DNA of 64,000 bases from Chloropicon primus (lineage: Eukaryota > Chlorophyta > Chloropicophyceae > Chloropicales > Chloropicaceae): positions 496,001-560,000 of the forward strand of contig CP060757.1 in assembly GCA_023205875.1 (NCBI GenBank), read 5' to 3'. Below, piece after piece: positions 52,164 through 62,243 of the stretch (its first letter is position 1; every line of letters starts with the position of its first letter). Position numbers and translations under genes: made by a program. The notes beneath the pieces were generated by a model. It was not told the DNA's origin. It did no database searches and was given only the letters and a program-made list of their open reading frames with translations.

Positions 52164-54362
52164 ATGGAGAGGGCGGCGAGGGCTCGCCGGTGGGGACCGA
52201 AGGGCGCTGTGTTGAGAGACAGGCCGGCATTGAGGGGGAATGGCTTGGCAAGAGCGAGCCAGGCAGAGGCCAAGACTTGGAAGGAGGGCTACTGGGGGAC
52301 AACTGCACGCCAGCAGAACGGAGAGGGGAGAGGTGGGAGGCCGGGAGTTGACGCGAGTGTGGGCGCGACGACGAAAGGACGGGATGCTGAGCAAGGAAGG
52401 CAAAAGGAGGGCACATCAGTCACGAAAACGGTCGTGACTGATGTTGTGGCACCAAGACAAGCTCCTGGAGGCGGTGGGCTCCGCAGCTCCCTCCTCCTTG
52501 GCGTGGCCGTCGGAGTTGCGGCATCTGTAAGTGTTCTCCACGCGGCAGGGAAAAGGAAGAGCGGGCGTTCTTCTCTGCACTCTCCCACGGCCGAAAAAAC
52601 TGACAGGCGCTCTGGTACACCTCAGTCTTTCCTCAAGCTCAAGTCCAAGGCAAAGGAGAAGCACAACAGGATGCACTACCTGAGCACGAGTCCGGGGGAC
52701 TCTGCGGTCTTGTCGGTGCCGCAACCTTCCACGCCCGCTCAGAGTGTGGAGTTTGCGCTGAACTCCAACTCTGGTGTCAGGCTCGACGAGATAGAAGAAG
52801 ACATCGACAGGCTTTACGCGGGGCTTGAGAAGATGGTCGAAGAGAGTAGGAAGACGAACCAGAGAGTGAACAGAGCAGTGGCAACGAGCAGCGGCCAGAG
52901 CGAAAAGGTGGACACCGAACGCCTCGAGCGCGACCTTTCGATTGTGAACGAGGAGCAGAGGAACAGTCGCCAACTCCTTTCGGAGCTGGAGAGGAAACTG
53001 GAAGAGGTGTCGAGGGGAGCGACCGAGCAGGAGAACAAGATGGATTCCCACGTCGAGAAGACCACAGAAGGCTTTCAAGACGCGATCGAGGCCCTTGGCA
53101 TCATGAAGGAAAAAATTGAAAACTTTGAGTCCAAGCTGGAGCAGTTGGAGCACTGGGGTAGTGGCTCCACCGACACCACCATGGACACCATTGCAGAAAG
53201 GCTGGATGAGGTGGAGAAAGAGAGGTGGGTGTACCTCGAGTCTGCTGCGGAGCAAACCAAGAGGATCGACGAGTTCGGGAGGGTGCTAGAGGACTTGTCG
53301 GACAAGAGCTCTTTTCTGTCAGATGAGGTCAAGCAGCTGAAATTATCGACGGAAGAGACCAAGGGCATTGCCAGGGAAAGCGGGGGCATTCTGCGTGACA
53401 TCCTTAGCAGGGAAGTGAGTGCGAGCGCCAGGAGAGATCCGAACTTGCCTGATCTCGGAGAAGCACCCGCGGGTGTTAATGATGCCGCAGGGCTTGGTGA
53501 TCAAGGGAAGGAGGAGACCACAGCGATGGAGCTGGAGGTGGCTTCCATCAAGGAAGCACTCGAAAGCACTCAACAGGGGATGAGAAGGTTAGAGAAGGAG
53601 CTCTCCGAGGTCAGAGGCAGCGTGCAAACCATGGTCGACACCAACAGGTTCTCGATTTTCCTTCGCAAGTTTTACATTGCTCTCCAAAAGCACCTGGAGG
53701 AGAATGCCTTGAGCCTCCAAGACGTTTTCAGCAAATACGACAGGGACAAGGACGGGTCGCTGGCAGGCGGCGAGCTGGTGCGGATGCTGGAGGACCTCCT
53801 GCCGGACTCGAGGGAGGACGAGCGCAAAAGCCTCGTCTTCTTCCTCGATCCCCTGGCCGAGGGCCGAATTCATTACGGCAAGGTGTTGCAGAACACCTCA
53901 AATGTTTCGGGAAAGAGCGGGGGCTTTCACACCGTCAAGTTCACCATGAAGTACTTCACCCCGCCAAACCAGCACATCAGGATTTGCGGGGCTCACGAGG
54001 ACCTCGGGTGGTGGAGCGTTCTCGAGGCCCCCCGCTTGTACGAAGTCGAACACGGCTCGTGGGAGGCCACTCTGTCCCTCCCTGGATCCACGCTGTATGA
54101 ATACAAGTACGTGGTCTGTGACAATGACGAGGCGTTGGAGTGGCTTCCTGGCTCCAATTTGGTGCTCGAGCTCCCGCCTGGACAGCCGTTGGAGACTCGT
54201 GTGAACGGAAACGGGAGCAGCGCAAGAAAAGAAATCGTGGTGAAAGACAAGTGGAATGCACACCCGTCAGGGGAGCCGCTCAGTTCCACCGTCAACACGC
54301 GTTCCAATATTCTGCGTATGCTCTCCGCTGTGGGAAGTCCTCAAGACCTGTCCTCCCCCTGA
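52164..54362 (+). CDS. Coiled-coil - EF-hand - CBM20 starch-binding protein, probably plastid
   Basis: One exon, 732 residues. The N-terminus is Arg/Ala-rich like a transit peptide; residues about 106-126 (SSLLLGVAVGVAASVSVLHA) are a membrane segment. Residues about 210-500 are coiled coil (VDTERLERDLSIVNEEQRNS, SKLEQLEHW). Residues about 520-545 hold one EF-hand (DRDKDGSLAGGE). Residues about 588-685 are a CBM20: VKFTMKYFTPPNQHIRICGA, DLGWWSVLEA, GSWEATLSLPG, YEYKYVV and EWLPGSN, with both sugar-contact tryptophan sites. Known starch scaffolds such as SAGA1, MRC and PTST also join coiled coil to a CBM, but I know of none with an EF-hand. I infer a calcium-responsive tether of starch to a plastid membrane. 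Confidence 0.85.
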   Translation: MERAARARRWGPKGAVLRDRPALRGNGLARASQAEAKTWKEGYWGTTARQQNGEGRGGRPGVDASVGATTKGRDAEQGRQKEGTSVTKTVVTDVVAPRQAPGGGGLRSSLLLGVAVGVAASVSVLHAAGKRKSGRSSLHSPTAEKTDRRSGTPQSFLKLKSKAKEKHNRMHYLSTSPGDSAVLSVPQPSTPAQSVEFALNSNSGVRLDEIEEDIDRLYAGLEKMVEESRKTNQRVNRAVATSSGQSEKVDTERLERDLSIVNEEQRNSRQLLSELERKLEEVSRGATEQENKMDSHVEKTTEGFQDAIEALGIMKEKIENFESKLEQLEHWGSGSTDTTMDTIAERLDEVEKERWVYLESAAEQTKRIDEFGRVLEDLSDKSSFLSDEVKQLKLSTEETKGIARESGGILRDILSREVSASARRDPNLPDLGEAPAGVNDAAGLGDQGKEETTAMELEVASIKEALESTQQGMRRLEKELSEVRGSVQTMVDTNRFSIFLRKFYIALQKHLEENALSLQDVFSKYDRDKDGSLAGGELVRMLEDLLPDSREDERKSLVFFLDPLAEGRIHYGKVLQNTSNVSGKSGGFHTVKFTMKYFTPPNQHIRICGAHEDLGWWSVLEAPRLYEVEHGSWEATLSLPGSTLYEYKYVVCDNDEALEWLPGSNLVLELPPGQPLETRVNGNGSSARKEIVVKDKWNAHPSGEPLSSTVNTRSNILRMLSAVGSPQDLSSP

Positions 54363-54546
54363 AAAAACTTGTCCGTTTGCTCTAAAGCTGATATCATGAT
54401 GTTGTGTATTATAATGTGTGTATCTCTTTTGAAAACAAAACAAAGACTATTGTTACAAACAAGTACCCCTCATATGGCAAAACTGTTCCAGGCAAGCCCG
54501 CCTGTCCCCTTCCCCCGTTCTTCCTGTTGTTCCTCTGGAAAAAAAA

Positions 54547-55661
54547 TTAAGCAAAAAACCCCTTACACGACTCGTATGTCATCCAAGAGATAGCCGCGGC
54601 TGGTACGTGAAACATGATCCTGGGGATCATCCCGCGCATCAGCGCACTGTACCCTTCGTTCTTCACGATGTTATTGAAAACAGACATGGAGGACAAGGAA
54701 GTCTTCTCTGAACTGATAAATACGCTATCTGTCTGCTGCCTGGTCTTGACAACGTCGAGTGGGTTTGTTGCCAGGGCGGCGAGACCTCCAGCGAGACCTC
54801 CGGCCGAACACTGAACCTTCAGCCCCTCGTCGTCTGCGCTGTTCCTGAGGAACTTCTTGCAGCTCTCGTACGCCGCAAAGTGGATGGTCACGAAAGGCAC
54901 GTTCATAATCAGCGTCGTGTTGTATGACCTGAAAAAGGCGTTGATGCCCTCCTGCCTCAAAGTTTTGTTCACGCAGTCCATGAGGCCTACGTATGGACTG
55001 TTCGCGAGCTGAAGCCTCTGCTTCACCACGTCAAGAGGCGTCATGAAAGCATCGGCGACAACTGTCGCAGCAGCTGCTGCGAAGCCCGTCTCGAAGGGCT
55101 TGTGCTTGTCATCGTTCGTCACACCCAAAAAGCTCTTCATGTACTCGTACACCACAAAATATAAGCCGTGGGACGGCCCTGCCCCGATGGCAACAGCACC
55201 AACGCCACTGTACAACCCCTTGATGCCTTCGGTCCTTATGATCGAGCGCATAGCTAATCGGACGGTGCTCTCCACGCCGGCGCCTGGCACGGCCAAAGCC
55301 TGCATCCTCGTCTTTATCGTGTCGACGGGAAACATCGCGACGTGCTCCGTTATTCCGGCAGCAGAGCCCGCGACCATGTACTGCTCGCGAAAGAGAGCGA
55401 AAGACCCCAAAGTCGGTTCAGTAAACAGGGGAAGAAAAGAACGACACGTGTGCCGGCGTCAAATCCCAGGGGGTCGAGCCCCTACTCCGCAAGAGCGCCG
55501 CCGATCGATCCCTTCAGACTCACCTTCGAGAACGTCAACCCATCGTACGTCCGCATCACCTTCTTCGCGATAGCGCCGATCCTCCTCTTCTCCCCCCCCT
55601 CTCCAGCCCCCCTCTTCTCCCTCCCCCCTTCCGCCGCACACACGCTCGAGGTCTCCGGCAT
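54547..55661 (-). CDS. Mitoferrin-type mitochondrial carrier
   Basis: Exons 55661..55524 and 55380..54547 encode 323 residues; splicing in phase 0 joins LTFSK to YMVAGSAAG. Three carrier repeats each show PxDxxK: FPVDTIKTRMQ, TPLDVVKQRLQ, NPLDVVKTRQQ. GAGPSHGLYFVVYEYMK and IMNVPFVTIHFAAYE are typical of the iron carriers Mrs3/4 and mitoferrin, as are the methionines that line the path (RGMIPRIMFHVPAAAISWMTYES). It moves iron across the inner mitochondrial membrane for Fe-S and heme synthesis, upstream of NFU in the same window. The basic N-terminus (EKRRIGAIAKKVMRTYD) is short. Confidence 0.9.
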
Positions 55662-56445
55662 GTTCCTTCGCCGTCAGCCTTGCCACAACAGGCCTCTTCC
55701 CTCGACACCCCAAGGGCGCCTTCACCTCAACTGAGGACCCCTGAGGACCCCTCCCCTCGTCGTCGTCGTCGTCGCCGAGCCAGGGCTCCTTCCCTCTTTC
55801 CCCTCCTCGCTTGGCCGCCGTTGTGGCCTCGCGCGAGGTTACCGATTGCATGGGTCTCGAAACAAGGCTCGAAAAAACGAGCAGCACGAGGACAAGGGGG
55901 GACAGGAGGAGGGAGGAGACGACCATTGGGTCGGGGAGGAGAGGAGAGGCAGGGCCAGGGCCAGGGCGTACATCCAGGATCGAGCGTTGCACAACTCGCT
56001 CAGCTCGCTCTTCCCGAGATCCGTGTAGTTCGACGCGATCCTGCACCCCACGACAGCTGTGTCGGCCAGGAGGAGAGGGAGAGGGGAGGGGAGGAGGCCA
56101 TTGGGGTTGGATCCAGGGGCACGAGGATGCTTCGTTCACTTTTTGCACTTCTCTGTGCGGGATCGAGCGATCGAGACGATCCCATCATCCTCAGAGCGAA
56201 GGAGGAACGAGAGTTGGTGATGGGACGTCCAAGATGACATCTTTTTTTTCTGTTCATGAGAATAATTCTCCTTGCCCAGTAAGCCTTGTGGAGACAAGAC
56301 AGCTGGTCGTCTATAGAGATGCAGCAGCTTGCGTCAACGGGAGAGCTAAGCTATGCTGAGAACGACGACGAGACAGAGGAGCATACCAACGGGTGGTCGA
56401 GAGCACGAGAGAGACGAGAGAGAGAGAGAGAGAGAAGAGAGAGAG
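55662..56445. other. Divergent intergenic region
   Basis: 784 bp between mitoferrin and the tetraspanin-like gene. Minus-strand frames here (for example around 55930, with a signal-peptide-like string) overlap the mitoferrin leader and show no domain; I do not call a gene. A GA run precedes the tetraspanin start. Confidence 0.45.
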
Positions 56446-57205
56446 ATGGGTTTCGGCGCAGGACTTTTGAAGTTGACTTCCGCGCTGTCAGTGGTGAGTG
56501 ACGGAGTTCTTTCTTTCTTTCTTCTTCTTTTCCTCGTTCTTTTTTTTTCGATCTTGTGGCCTTGCTTGTCCGTCTCGCCGGCGCTGCAGTGCGCGACGCC
56601 ACGAGGAGAAGGAAAGAACTCTGCTTCAGCAACGAGGGGACTGACTCGAACGCTTCCTTTCGTCTTTTTCCCTTCTCTTCTATTCTATTCGCCCTGCAAA
56701 GATTGTCTCGATAGTCCTTATCGGCGTTTCAGGATACGTTTACCACAAGCAGGACCCACACCTCGGGCAGATAGCCTTGGCGAGGATCGCGGTCCAGGGC
56801 TCCCTCGCTCTCGGGGTTCTCATCTTCATCCTTTCCGTCGTCGGATACGCGGGAGCGAGCTCGAAGAGCAGGTGCCTCATTTACCTATTCTTCGGCGCCT
56901 TGCAGACCGCGTTTGCAGGCATCGTGGCCATCACGGCGGCACTCTACACGGGCATGCCTTGGATCGACCAGCAGCTCGAGACCCTCTGCAAGGAGCACCC
57001 CTGGGAGAACTGCACGGACCAGGTTCCCAAAATCGAGGCGACCATGAGGGACCACCTCACCCTGGTCAGGACCATCTCCCTTAGCATCTGCGTCTTTTTG
57101 TTGGGAATCATCCACGCCTCTTTCTGGGCCGTGAGCGAGTCCAAGAGGTCCGCCTACCAGGAGCTCCCATCCTACAACAAGCCCAACACCTTTGTGGTTT
57201 CTTAA
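56446..57205 (+). CDS. Four-TM tetraspanin-like protein
   Basis: Exons 56446..56493 and 56702..57205 encode 183 residues; the intron has GTGAGT, CTGAC and AAAG. Four membrane segments: about 10-30 (IVSIVLIGVSGYVY), 44-68 (IAVQGSLALGVLIFILSVVG), 75-100 (CLIYLFFGALQTAFAGIVAI) and 142-165 (TISLSICVFLLGIIHASFWA). The loop before the last segment holds two cysteines (LCKEHPWENC). The order and the short intron after the first helix are tetraspanin-like, but the CCG motif is missing and the loop is short. Membrane protein of unknown role. TGTAA at 57256. Confidence 0.75.
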
Positions 57206-57372
57206 AGGTGTGCGCACACCAAGCCCGGGGGAAAAAAACTTTTGTACTTTGAACATGTAATACTTTTGACAAACCGCGAACAAAGGAGCCCTGCTGCCGT
57301 CGCCTGTGTCTGGGAAAGCATACATTAAATGGTAAAGTTACAAGGCAGGGAGGATCCCGCTGGGCAGGCTCT

Positions 57373-59006
57373 TCAAAAGATCTGTCTCATGCCCTTTCCT
57401 TGAAGAATGTTGGAGTTCAGAACCTTTTCGCTGTGGGGCATCTTGTCCGCGGCTGCCTCGTACCTCTTCGACGCGTCTCTCTTCATCTGGGCGATGATGT
57501 CCTGGCTGTACTGCAGGTTCTTCTCCTTGACCCTCCTCGCCTTGTCCTTTGCTTTCAGGGAGTCCTCCTCTATGCTTCGCTTGATTTCCCTGGCGTACTC
57601 TGCCCTCTCCTTCTCCTCCCTCTCCCTTGCCAGCTCGAGGCTATGGATCTGGGACTGGAGGTAGTTTTTCAGCTCCTTCTTCTGCTGGGACCGCTTCCTC
57701 GCGTTCAACTTCTCCATCTTGTTCACCTTCCTCTCGTGCTCCATTTGGTACTTCATGGCTCTCTCCTCGTCCTCCCTCTCCCTTGCCTTGAGGTCCTGCT
57801 GCAGGCTCTCGCCACCTCCCGCTCGGTACTTGGCCAAGATCTTCTCCTGATGAGCCTTGATCTCGGCTTCTCTCCTCTGGGCCCTCTCCTCTATGCTCCT
57901 CTCGTAGTCCTGCATCAGCTTGACTTCCTTCTGCTGCTCATCGAGCCTCTTGAGCTCTTTTTGCCTCAGCTTCTCGATGTTCTCCTTCTGAACCTTGGCC
58001 ATCTCGACCCGCTTGTCCTTCTGGGCCTGGGCCTTCTTCTTCTTGATCTCGTCATTTTCCAAGATGACTCTCCTCAGGAACGCCTGGTCCTCCTTGAGCT
58101 GCTTTGCCTTGTCGGAGGCCAGCTTCTTCTTCTTCTCCACCACCTGCTGGGCCCTCTCCTTCTTGGCCTTGATGGCTTTTTGGTACTCGACGACGGCTTT
58201 TTGCTCCTCTTCGATTTGATATTCCACCACCCTCTTGGCGATATCCTCGCCCTCGCGGTACTTCTCAACGAGCTCCTTCTTTCTGATCTCCCGCTTGACC
58301 GCCATCTGCTCCTCAAGCTGCTTCTTGATGGCTTTCTGCTCGAGCTTCAGCTTGGCCTTCCTGTCGATTCTCTCCTGCCTCGCGGCCTCGTCCGCCTGGA
58401 CGGCTATCATGCCGTACTCATTATTCGTGTTCTGCTTTGCGAGGAGCTCCACCCTGTGGACGGGGAGCGTCCACAGCGAAGGCTTATCGCTGACCCCGCT
58501 TGTTGTCGACAACTGGCTATCTTTCCTCGAAGGTGCTTTCGGAGTCGGAGCCTTCTTCGTTCTCTTGGGCACGCTTGCCGTGATGGCGTCCTTCACCTCC
58601 TGCTTCAACCGCTCCAAGCCCTGCTCGCTATTGTCGCAGCTGTGCAAGAAGGCATCGCACAGCGCAATTGCCTTGTAGAACTGCTTCGACAGCGCCGGGT
58701 TGGCGCTCACTCCCTTCAACTTGGAAACCAGCTGAACCTGAACACGTCCAAGAGACGGATGAAAAATCAAACACCACAAGGAAAACGCGTTAGTTTCAAA
58801 GAAAGGACTTCAATTCATCAAAAACTTCGGACAAAAACTTCTTGAGCTCCCTTCCTCAAGGACTTTCCTTCGAGTCAACCCAAACACTCCTCGGGACTTG
58901 CTCCAGGCCAAGCTTTCTGGTTTCTCCCTCGCACAGTCAGTCAGTCTGTCAGTCTTACCCTCAGCCTCTCCGCGGCGTGCCCTGCCGCTGTTCTAGGAGG
59001 TGCCAT
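57373..59006 (-). CDS. Second TPH-like charged coiled-coil protein
   Basis: Exons 59006..58959 and 58737..57373 encode 470 residues. An acceptor after the next CAG (6 nt inward) is also possible. Residues about 20-75 are a helical head (ALSKQFYKAIALCDAFLHSC). Residues about 130-455 are continuous charged helix (AIKKQLEEQMAVKREIRKKE, KKAQAQKDKRVEMAKVQKEN, EEKERAEYAREIKRS), ending in ILQGKGMRQIF. Composition and repeat style are like the TPH protein at 18050, again suggesting an axoneme or basal-body part. The intron begins GTAAGACTGAC with repeated CTGAC sites close to the donor. Confidence 0.75.
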
Positions 59007-59822
59007 TCCCACCTACGCCTCTCTCTCTCTCTCTCTCTCTCTCAACCTTCCTCTCCAATGCCCGAGAGTGTCAAGTGTTTCAAGTGTCAAAGTCTCTCTC
59101 TCTCTCGCTGACCGAAACTTTTCGGTCACAACGGTTTCGGAAATCTTTAAGCCTTGGGAGGGAAATCTTTGGGGGAAACAAGGTGGGGATCTTCTTCAAC
59201 TTTTGGGGGGGGAACGCTGGAACGCAACCCGCGAGATCAGATCCCTTCAAGTCTCTTTCTCTTTCTCTTTCTCTGTCTCTCTCTCTCTCTCTCTCCTTCA
59301 TGAATCATGATGTTGTTGCTCTTGTCTGTCTGTTGCTCTTTCGTTGGAGCATCACCAACGTGATGTTGGCAACATCAGAGCGTCTCTTTCGAAAGAGCAA
59401 GAGATGACGCTTCCCCCTCTCACTCTCCTCTCTCACTCTTTCACCTCCCTCTCTCTCCCTCTTGAAGCGACCCCCCTTTGTTCTCTTCCTCTTCGTGTTT
59501 ACGTTGAATCATAACGGCCGAGCACGAGGGCGAACGAGGAGGACGAGCACGAGACGAGAGAGAAACAAACGAGATCCCTCCCTCTGTCCTCTCGATCCAT
59601 TGCCATCTCGGCGTCAGTGTGCAGCACCGTGGACGGAGGCGCAGCGAGCTCCACCATCCCAGCCCCCAGTCTTGGCTTGGGTTGCCCCACGATCGGCTCC
59701 ATCCTCTTCAGCGGGCTACTGCTGAGCCAGAACGTACGTAGTACGCGGAGGAAAAGCGCGGCGGCAGGTGTGGTTAGTGCCTTCGCAAGGATTGGGACGA
59801 GTCCGCGTGTTATTACACGGTC
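59007..59822. other. Intergenic region with CT runs and a perfect TTTCGAAA palindrome
   Basis: CTCTTTCGAAAGAG (59385-59398) is a full palindrome. CT runs lie at about 59018-59042 and 59250-59296. Open frames are low-complexity; no gene is supported in these 816 bp. Confidence 0.5.
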
Positions 59823-60254
59823 TTATTCGCCGTTCAGGGCCTCGTTCATGTCCAGAAATTCCAGGGCCCTCCTTTGGGCGTCGGTCTCGCTCGGGTTGGT
59901 CGTGTGATTCCAGTAGGTGATGCAGGGAGAGCCTCCCACGGCCTCCCACGAGCTCTTGCTCCCTTCCTGAAAGTCTCCCCCCTCGTGGCGCTTCTCCAGC
60001 ACGACAGCAGAATAGCCTTGCGGCAAAGGGAGCTCCGTGCCCTTGAGGTGCCTCCCCCTCAGGTACGCCTCCTTGGTTCCCTCCTTCGTCGTCACCACCG
60101 AGCTTCTGAAGTGTTCCTCCATTCCTTTCGCTTCCCCGTCGTAGTCTATCCCGCAAGGCAGCCAGTGCACCTCCCTCCCCTCCCCTTCCCTCGAGCACGA
60201 AGTCAGGTCCATCTCCCTCTTCCTCCCCGCCCTCTCCTCGTACCCCGTCGCCAT
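59823..60254 (-). CDS. RNASEH2C: Ribonuclease H2 subunit C
   Basis: One exon, 143 residues. EVHWLPCGIDYDGEAKGMEE corresponds to the HLLPC...DG opening of RNase H2C; AYLRGRHLKGTELPLPQGYS is the FRGR-x-L-x-G motif; YWNHTTNPSETDAQRRALEF is the C-terminal WNHD..PS..D motif. Subunits B and C form the scaffold of the RNase H2 trimer, which removes ribonucleotides from DNA. A candidate E2F site (TTTTGGCGGGAA) lies about 155 bp upstream at 60408-60419, in keeping with S-phase expression. Confidence 0.92.
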   Translation of the reverse strand: MATGYEERAGRKREMDLTSCSREGEGREVHWLPCGIDYDGEAKGMEEHFRSSVVTTKEGTKEAYLRGRHLKGTELPLPQGYSAVVLEKRHEGGDFQEGSKSSWEAVGGSPCITYWNHTTNPSETDAQRRALEFLDMNEALNGE

Positions 60255-60447
60255 CCTCCCTCCCCTTGATCACACCTTCAAGCTCCAAGAAGAAGAAGAA
60301 AAAAAAGAAAAGAAAATAACCGGACGAGCCACTACAGTTCCAGCACGCCTTCAGGGTTGCTTCCTTCCCCTGTGCGAACAACTCCTCCCCTTCTGCCTTG
60401 CGTTTTTTTTTGGCGGGAAGATTTGGTTTGGTTTTCTCTTCGCCTTT

Positions 60448-60479
<32 letters not shown>

Positions 60480-60780
60480 GAACGGAACGGAACGGAACGA
60501 GCGCGAGGTGTGTGTTGTGTGTGACAGAAGGACTCGGTCGGTGCGAAAAGTGCGAGGCGAGTTGCGGCATCTTGGTCCCCAGCCGCCAGCACGTCAGAGG
60601 GAGAGCAAAAGGAAAAGGGAACTGGCTTTGGTGTTGGTGTTGGTGTTGGGCATCAAACAGCAAGACGTAACGACACTCGTTTGTGTGTGTGTTTGTGTGT
60701 GTGTGTGTGTTGTGTTGGTTTCCTCTCTTCTCTTCTCGGGAACTTTTTATTTGTGCGAAGGAGGAGGCTCGATCGAGAGG
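60255..60780. promoter_or_regulatory. Divergent RNASEH2C / WD-protein promoter
   Basis: Contains the E2F-like TTTTGGCGGGAA at 60408-60419, a GA run at 60449-60477, and GT repeats at about 60682-60712. Confidence 0.5.
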
Positions 60781-62085
60781 ATGGTGTCCGTGAAGCGTGA
60801 CGGGGTTGACGTGGGGTTGGCGGGAGTGCGGGGTGGCGCCAAGGCGAGTGGGAAGAAGGCGAAGACGGCTTTGGAGGATGCCGGGGTGGTGGAGGGGAGA
60901 GAGGGGGGCGGTGCTCCTGCGGGTCCCACAAGCAAGATGGTGGTGCGGACCGTGCTGAGGGAGAGCCACAACAGGGTGATCCGGAAGGTCGCTTACAACA
61001 GGACGGGCGCTCCCTTCTCGCGGGAGGCCGACCCCCTCGAGTCCTCGGCGAACCTCTTCGCGACCGTGGGCGGGAACCAGTGCACGGTGTACGACGGGAG
61101 GCACTTCGGGGAGTACATGGGTCTCGTGGTGCACTACGTTCACCAGGGGGAGGACGGGGGCGCGGGGGCGGAGCTGACCTCGTGCGCCTGGACGGACGCG
61201 CGGGGCCAGACCAACCACCCGAGGGGGGACGACCACGTCGTGGTGGGAACCAGCGACGGGGAGATCCTCGTGATAAGCGTGGTGGAGGCGGCCGTGACGC
61301 GGAAGCTGGTGGGCCACAAGCGCGAGGTCTTCCAGCTGGCGACGTCCGCGTCGTGCCCGGGCCGCCTCCTCTCCCTCTCCCGCGACGGGACCGTCAAGCT
61401 CTGGAGCACCTACGAGGAGAGGTGCCTTTGCACCTACAAGGTTGGCGCGCAGACCTCGTCCATCGCATGGAGCCCGGATGGGGCCTGGTTCCTGACCGGG
61501 TCGGCGGGCGGAGTCCTGTACAGGTGGTTCGTCGGACCCCACGGCGGCGACGAGGAGAGGGTGGTGGAGAAGAAGGCGGCGGGCAGCTTCGAGAAGCTCG
61601 CGGTGGAGGGCGTCGACCACAAGGACCAAGTCGACTCGGTGACTTTCGTGGGAGGGGACGGGGGGCTCCGCGCGATGACCAAGTCCGTGGACGGGAGGAT
61701 CTTCCTGTGGCAGGCTCCCGGCGCCGAGGACCCCGCGGACGGCGGCAGCAGGATCAAGGCCTGGAGGGTCCCCGGCTCGGTCAAGTGCTACTCCGACCTG
61801 GATGTCACCGGGGACGGCATGTACTTCACCGTGGGGAACAGCAGCGGCCAGGTCTTGGTCTTCGAGACTGGGGAGTCGGACTGCGTGGCCAAGCTCGAGC
61901 CCCACCGCGTGAGGGAGCAGGTCACGAGCTGCGCCGTGTCCGATGACCACGAGGACGTCATCGCGACCCTCGGAGACGGGTACCTGTTCCGGTACAGGCA
62001 CCTCCCCGAGGGCCTCCTCGCCCAAAAGGAGGAGCAGGAGAAGCAGCAGGAGAAGCAGGAGGAGGAGGAGGAGGAGGAGGGTTAG
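60781..62085 (+). CDS. EED/FIE-like WD-repeat protein
   Basis: One exon, 434 residues. After a basic N-terminus, VLRESHNRVIRKVAYN and NLFATVGGNQCTVYDG match the first blade of EED/FIE (PRC2 subunit; also LRWD1). Further blades: TSCAWTDARG, DHVVVGTSDGEILVISVVEA with VTRKLVGHKREVFQLAT, LLSLSRDGTVKLWSTYEERC, SSIAWSPDGAWFLTGSAGG, and MYFTVGNSSGQVLVFETGES, where EED has GNREGKIYVWEL. EED reads H3K27me3 in PRC2. The aromatic-cage residues cannot be placed by eye. The C-terminus is a Glu/Gln run. TGTAA at 62162. Confidence 0.7.
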   Translation: MVSVKRDGVDVGLAGVRGGAKASGKKAKTALEDAGVVEGREGGGAPAGPTSKMVVRTVLRESHNRVIRKVAYNRTGAPFSREADPLESSANLFATVGGNQCTVYDGRHFGEYMGLVVHYVHQGEDGGAGAELTSCAWTDARGQTNHPRGDDHVVVGTSDGEILVISVVEAAVTRKLVGHKREVFQLATSASCPGRLLSLSRDGTVKLWSTYEERCLCTYKVGAQTSSIAWSPDGAWFLTGSAGGVLYRWFVGPHGGDEERVVEKKAAGSFEKLAVEGVDHKDQVDSVTFVGGDGGLRAMTKSVDGRIFLWQAPGAEDPADGGSRIKAWRVPGSVKCYSDLDVTGDGMYFTVGNSSGQVLVFETGESDCVAKLEPHRVREQVTSCAVSDDHEDVIATLGDGYLFRYRHLPEGLLAQKEEQEKQQEKQEEEEEEEG

Positions 62086-62111
62086 GTTAGGGAGGAGGAG
62101 GAGGAGGATAG

Positions 62112-62139
62112 AGCAGCAGCAGCAGCAGCAGCAGCAGCC
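62112..62139 (+). repeat. CAG/AGC trinucleotide run
   Basis: About nine AGC units in the 3' flank of the EED-like gene, after a GGTTAGGTTAGG string at its stop codon. Confidence 0.85.
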
Positions 62140-62182
62140 TTTCTTTCTTTTTGATCTAATGTGTAATCCATATACTAAAATT

Positions 62183-62213
62183 TTTCTTCTTCTTCTTCTT
62201 CTTCTTCTTCTTG
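62183..62213 (+). repeat. CTT trinucleotide run
   Basis: About ten CTT units between the two convergent genes. Confidence 0.85.
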
Positions 62214-62243
62214 GGGAGGGAGCCCGCCTCGAGCTCAGAGAAC

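Noticed and set aside
55439-55500. A T-arm-like string in the mitoferrin intron
   Set aside because: GGGG..CGAG..CCCC pairs, but the loop lacks TTC and no D or anticodon arm can be formed around it on either strand.
55459-56148. Minus-strand frame with a signal-peptide-like segment upstream of mitoferrin
   Set aside because: It overlaps mitoferrin exon 1 in another frame and turns into Gly/Glu low complexity.
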